The notes under the pieces: model-generated
Seen by the model: only the letters and a program-made list of their open reading frames with translations
What the model was told of the DNA's origin: nothing
The model's database searches: none
Program-made: the position numbers and the translations under genes
In this document: positions 60,766 through 64,000 of the stretch, piece by piece
How positions within the stretch are numbered: position 1 is the stretch's first letter
Layout of the letters: the number at the start of each line of letters is the position of its first letter
From: G965227875 sp965227875
Lineage (GTDB): Bacteria > Pseudomonadota > Alphaproteobacteria > Rhizobiales > JAJFHC01
Direction of reading: 5' to 3'
Assembly: GCA_965227875.1 (NCBI GenBank)
Contig: OZ245783.1
Location: forward strand, 1,550,001-1,614,000
DNA: 64,000 nt

Positions 60766-61635
60766 CTACTGCCCTCCGCCGAGCGAGTGGACGTAAACTG
60801 TCAACTGTTTGATCGTGACGTCATCGAGCCGGTGCCCCCACGCCGGCATGACGCCCTGGCGCGAATTGCGGATCGTCTCGAGGATCGTCTGCCGGTCGCC
60901 GCCATAAAGCCAGATCGCATCGGTGAGCGACGGCGCACCGAGCTCCTGGTTGCCCGCGCCCGCCTCGCCGTGACAGGCCGCGCAATTGTCGGCGAAGACC
61001 GCGGCGCCGCGTGCGGCGGCTTCCGCGTCATGATCCTGGCCCGACAGCGACAGGACGTGCTCGGTGACGTCCCTGATCTGGTCTCTTTCGAGCAGTTCGT
61101 CGCGCCCGAAGGCTGGCATTTCGGACAGCCGTGTCTCGTCGTCGCCGTCGAACCTGATGCCGTGACGCAGGGTGATCAGGATGTCGGTGAGCGTGCCGCC
61201 CCAGAGCCACTCGTCGTCATTGAGATTGGGGTAACCTTTCCCGCCCGCGGCGCCGGAGCCGTGGCACTGGACGCAGTTGACCGAGTAGGCGGACTTGCCG
61301 CCGGCGACGGCAAACTGGAACAGCTCGGGATCCTTACGGATGTCCTCCAGTTCCATCGTCCGGATCTTCTCGAGCGTCGCGCCGCGGCCTTCGTCGACCG
61401 CCGCCATGACACTGGCGACCTCGCCGCGGCTGGAATAGCCCAGCAGACCCTTTGTCGCCGAGTTCACCAGGGGTATCGCGGGATAGAGAATGCAGTAGCC
61501 CACCGCCCAGATGATCGTGGCGTAGAACGTCCACAGCCACCAGCGCGGCATCGGCGTGTCGAGTTCGCGGATACCGTCCCATTCGTGCCCGGTCGTCTCG
61601 GTTCCGCTGATTTCGTCGATCTGTCTGTCGCTCAT
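60766..61635 (-). CDS. ccoP: cbb3-type cytochrome c oxidase subunit III
   Basis: A 289-residue diheme cytochrome c. One N-terminal helix (WWLWTFYATIIWAVGYCILY) and two heme motifs, CVQCHGSG and CAACHGEAG, with the axial methionines in SEMPAF and QGVMPAWG. It carries electrons from soluble cytochromes to CcoO/CcoN. It follows ccoQ by 4 bases. Confidence 0.96.
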   Translation of the reverse strand: MSDRQIDEISGTETTGHEWDGIRELDTPMPRWWLWTFYATIIWAVGYCILYPAIPLVNSATKGLLGYSSRGEVASVMAAVDEGRGATLEKIRTMELEDIRKDPELFQFAVAGGKSAYSVNCVQCHGSGAAGGKGYPNLNDDEWLWGGTLTDILITLRHGIRFDGDDETRLSEMPAFGRDELLERDQIRDVTEHVLSLSGQDHDAEAAARGAAVFADNCAACHGEAGAGNQELGAPSLTDAIWLYGGDRQTILETIRNSRQGVMPAWGHRLDDVTIKQLTVYVHSLGGGQ

Positions 61636-61639
61636 CGGT

Positions 61640-61789
61640 TCAGTCCTCTTTCAGCGGAATGCGTGCTGATTCTTCGTAGATCTTGGATGACCCCGGCCTG
61701 AAGACCACGGCCAGGACGATGACGAAGACACCGAAGAGGAAGACCAGTCCCCAGGTGTCGGCGAACTGGCGCATCGTGTCGTAGTCCAT
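61640..61789 (-). CDS. ccoQ: cbb3-type cytochrome c oxidase subunit IV (CcoQ)
   Basis: A 49-residue single-helix protein (MDYDTMRQFADTWGLVFLFG, then VFVIVLAVVFRPGS). Its place between ccoO and ccoP and its sequence identify CcoQ, which stabilises the oxidase. The gaps to both neighbours are 4-5 bases. Confidence 0.95.
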   Translation of the reverse strand: MDYDTMRQFADTWGLVFLFGVFVIVLAVVFRPGSSKIYEESARIPLKED

Positions 61790-61794
61790 GCCGG

Positions 61795-62520
61795 TCACCT
61801 CAGGTTCTCTTGGGGTTTGTAGGCGGAGAAGTCGACCAGCGTGCCGAGCATCTGGAGATAGGCCACGAGGGCGTCCATCTCAGTCAGCTTGGCCGGGTTG
61901 CCGTCGAAATCGCGTACCTGCGCCTTCGGGTAGCGTGCCTGGAGATCGTCAACGCCGTCAGCGTCCGGATTGGCCTGGGCCATGAGGTCCGCCTTCGCGT
62001 TCTCGATCATCTCCTCGCTGTAGGGAACGCCGACCATGGTGTTTGCTTTCAGGTGGCCCGCGATGTTGCGCGTGTCCAGCTCGGTCCGGGCCAGGAAGGA
62101 GTAGCGCGGCATGACCGATTCCGGGACCACCGACTGCGGGTTGATCAGGTGCTGCACGTGCCATTCGTCGGAATAGCGTCCGCCCACGCGGGCGAGGTCG
62201 GGCCCGGTGCGCTTCGACCCCCACTGGAACGGATGGTCGTACATGCTCTCCGCCGCCAGGCTGTAATGGCCGTAGCGTTCGACCTCGTCGCGGAACGGCC
62301 GGATCATCTGGCTGTGGCACACGTAACATCCCTCGCGGATGTAGATGTTGCGCCCCTTGAGCTCGAGCGGCGTGTACGGCCGCATGCCCTGGACCTTCTC
62401 GATCGTGTTTTCCAGATAGAACAGCGGAACGATTTCGACGATGCCGCCGATCGTCACGACGATCAGGCTGAGTACAAGCAGCAGCGTTGCGTTGGTTTCG
62501 ATGATTGCATGTTTGATCAT
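61795..62520 (-). CDS. ccoO: cbb3-type cytochrome c oxidase subunit II
   Basis: A 241-residue monoheme cytochrome c with an N-terminal anchor (TLLLVLSLIVVTIGGIVEIV) and the heme motif in EGCYVCHSQMIRPFRDEVER. GPDLARVGGRYSDEWH and the C-terminal ALVAYLQMLGT are family blocks. It starts 17 bases after the ccoN stop. Confidence 0.96.
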   Translation of the reverse strand: MIKHAIIETNATLLLVLSLIVVTIGGIVEIVPLFYLENTIEKVQGMRPYTPLELKGRNIYIREGCYVCHSQMIRPFRDEVERYGHYSLAAESMYDHPFQWGSKRTGPDLARVGGRYSDEWHVQHLINPQSVVPESVMPRYSFLARTELDTRNIAGHLKANTMVGVPYSEEMIENAKADLMAQANPDADGVDDLQARYPKAQVRDFDGNPAKLTEMDALVAYLQMLGTLVDFSAYKPQENLR

Positions 62521-62537
62521 GATGTCTTTCTCCCCGC

Positions 62538-64000
62538 TCAGGCCGCTGCCGGAACGCCCATCGGCCGTTCCGCTCGCTTGTCGCCCCGCACGGTGCGGAT
62601 GAGGTTGTAGGCCATGATGATCGCGCCCACGAGGAACAGCAGTCCGCCGAAGCCGCGAATGACGTAGAACGGGTGCATGGCCGCGACGGTTTCCGCGAAG
62701 CTGTATTCGAGGAAGCCGAGCTGGTCATAGGCCCTCCACATCAGGCCCTGCATGATGCCGGAGACCCACATGGCCGCCGCGTAGACCACGATACCGAGCG
62801 TCGACAGCCAGAAATGCCAGTTCACCAGCCGCAGGCTGTAGAGGCCCTCGCGGTACCACAGGCGCGGCACCAGGTAGTAGACCGCGCCGAACGAGATCAT
62901 GCCGACCCAGCCGAGCGCGCCGGAATGCACGTGGCCGATGGTCCAGTCGGTGTAGTGGCTGAGACTGTTGACCGCCTTGATCGACATCATCGGGCCCTCG
63001 AAGGTGGACATGCCGTAGAACGCGACGGCGATCACCATCATCCGGATGATCGGGTCAGTGCGCAGCTTGTCCCAGGCGCCCGAAAGCGTCATCAGCCCGT
63101 TGATCATTCCGCCCCAGCTCGGCATCCAGAGCATGATCGAGAACACCATGCCGAGCGTCTGCGCCCAGTCGGGCAGCGCCGTGTAGTGCAGGTGGTGGGG
63201 TCCGGCCCAGATGTAGAGAAAGATCAGGGACCAGAAGTGGATGATCGACAGGCGGTAGGAATAGACCGGGCGTTCGGCCTGCTTGGGCACAAAATAGTAC
63301 ATCATGCCGAGGAAGCCTGCCGTCAGGAAGAAGCCGACCGCGTTGTGGCCGTACCACCACTGGGTCAGCGCGTCCTGGACGCCCGCGAAGAGCGAATAGC
63401 TCTTTGAGCTGAACATGGATACGGGCACCGCCAGGTTGTTGACCACGTGCAGCATCGCGATGGTCACGATGAAGGCGAGGTAGAACCAGTTCGCCACGTA
63501 GATGTGCGGTTCCTTCCGCTTGAACAGCGTGAAGAGAAACACCAGCAGGTACACCACCCAGACGATGGTGATCCAGATATCCACGTACCATTCGGGCTCG
63601 GCGTATTCCCGGCTCTGGGTGATGCCGAGCAGGTAGCCTGTGGCCGCCAGCACGATGAAGGCCTGGTAGCCCCAGAACACGAACCATGCCGCGTTGCCGA
63701 GCGCCAGCCGCGTGGCGCAGGTGCGCTGGACGACGTAGAAGCTGGTGGCGATGAGTGCATTGCCGCCGAAGGCGAAGATCACCGCGGACGTGTGCAGCGG
63801 ACGCATGCGCCCGAAGGTGAACCAGGGCAGATCCGGGTTGAGCTGCGGAAAGGCCAGCTGAAAGGCGATCACGACGCCGATCAGGAAGCCCGCGATCCCC
63901 CAGAACATCGTCGCGATCGCGCCCGCGCGCACCACGCCGTCCAGGTATTTCTCTTCCCGCAGCGGCGTCGCCGGCGCGCTGAAACTGAACGTCCTCGCCC
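62538..64000 (-). CDS. ccoN: cbb3-type cytochrome c oxidase subunit I, N-terminus missing
   Basis: The catalytic subunit, cut by the window end; the frame continues upstream without a stop (SAPATPLREEKYLDGVVRAG before the GTG at 63935). Heme and CuB ligands are visible in HVVNNLAVPVSMF, YGHNAVGFFLTAGFLG, AGPHHLHYTALPDW and IGHVHSGALGWVG. It is first in ccoNOQP. Its promoter, and any FNR box there, lies outside the window. Confidence 0.96.
   Translation of the reverse strand, partial: ARTFSFSAPATPLREEKYLDGVVRAGAIATMFWGIAGFLIGVVIAFQLAFPQLNPDLPWFTFGRMRPLHTSAVIFAFGGNALIATSFYVVQRTCATRLALGNAAWFVFWGYQAFIVLAATGYLLGITQSREYAEPEWYVDIWITIVWVVYLLVFLFTLFKRKEPHIYVANWFYLAFIVTIAMLHVVNNLAVPVSMFSSKSYSLFAGVQDALTQWWYGHNAVGFFLTAGFLGMMYYFVPKQAERPVYSYRLSIIHFWSLIFLYIWAGPHHLHYTALPDWAQTLGMVFSIMLWMPSWGGMINGLMTLSGAWDKLRTDPIIRMMVIAVAFYGMSTFEGPMMSIKAVNSLSHYTDWTIGHVHSGALGWVGMISFGAVYYLVPRLWYREGLYSLRLVNWHFWLSTLGIVVYAAAMWVSGIMQGLMWRAYDQLGFLEYSFAETVAAMHPFYVIRGFGGLLFLVGAIIMAYNLIRTVRGDKRAERPMGVPAAA

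Overview
The window is a 64 kb piece of a GC-rich alphaproteobacterial chromosome. Three things point to the class: the gene content (cobalamin-dependent ribonucleotide reductase, phaAB with phaR, metX-metW, cbb3 oxidase with a CcoGHIS maturation set), the preferred GC-rich codons, and three operator types characteristic of Alphaproteobacteria: a LexA box GTTC-N7-GTTC at 1394, a CtrA box TTAA-N7-TTAAC at 18426 and an IRO-type TGA-N9-TCA box at 17313. Gene order (hisC-tyrC divergent from metX-metW; rpmF, mtgA and ispA near each other) fits a Hyphomicrobiales-like or related lineage. The genus cannot be decided from sequence alone. No rRNA, tRNA, transposase, prophage or CRISPR array was recognised.

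Layout. 1-4 kb: 3' end of a class II ribonucleotide reductase, a small gene behind a LexA box, a pair of imperfect palindrome-rich repeats, a ChaC-like gamma-glutamylcyclotransferase and a DUF2125 protein. 4-14 kb: housekeeping and central metabolism (tyrC-hisC, metX-metW, a FAH-fold hydratase, a methyltransferase, glyoxalase II, a DUF985 cupin, phaB-phaA and phaR). 14-18.4 kb: an iron/heme uptake locus (heme-binding-type periplasmic protein, DUF2218 protein, TonB-dependent receptor, AraC regulator). 18.4-28.6 kb: a CtrA-box gene, fhs, a PQQ-type sugar dehydrogenase, marC, rpmF, a complete polar amino acid ABC transporter, mtgA and ispA.

28.6-40 kb: an SsuABC-type ABC transporter in one operon with a GMC (choline dehydrogenase-like) oxidoreductase, facing a LysR gene across an FNR/FixK-like palindrome; two alpha/beta hydrolases, one fused to a winged-helix DNA-binding domain; ispG; and a RidA-DadA-racemase operon for D-amino acid use. 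42.7-49.1 kb: a minus-strand operon (choline-sulfatase, Rieske oxygenase, two SDRs, a 3-hydroxyacyl-CoA/carnitine dehydrogenase-type enzyme) with a divergent GlxA/GbdR-type regulator, probably for quaternary ammonium sulfate ester or related catabolism. 49.7-56.2 kb: agmatinase-family enzyme, macro domain, exo/endonuclease/phosphatase, DUF547, rhodanese, DksA-like, a split TPP-dependent decarboxylase and an extensin-like protein. 56.3-64 kb: ccoNOQP-ccoGHIS, read leftward, with ccoN running off the end.

The most unusual non-coding feature is a set of palindrome-rich mosaic repeats at 1.8-2.3, 40.95-42.8 and 49.1-49.8 kb. All three lie between the 3' ends of convergent genes, and the middle one is a 1.8 kb array of roughly 433-462 bp units with a nested inner block.
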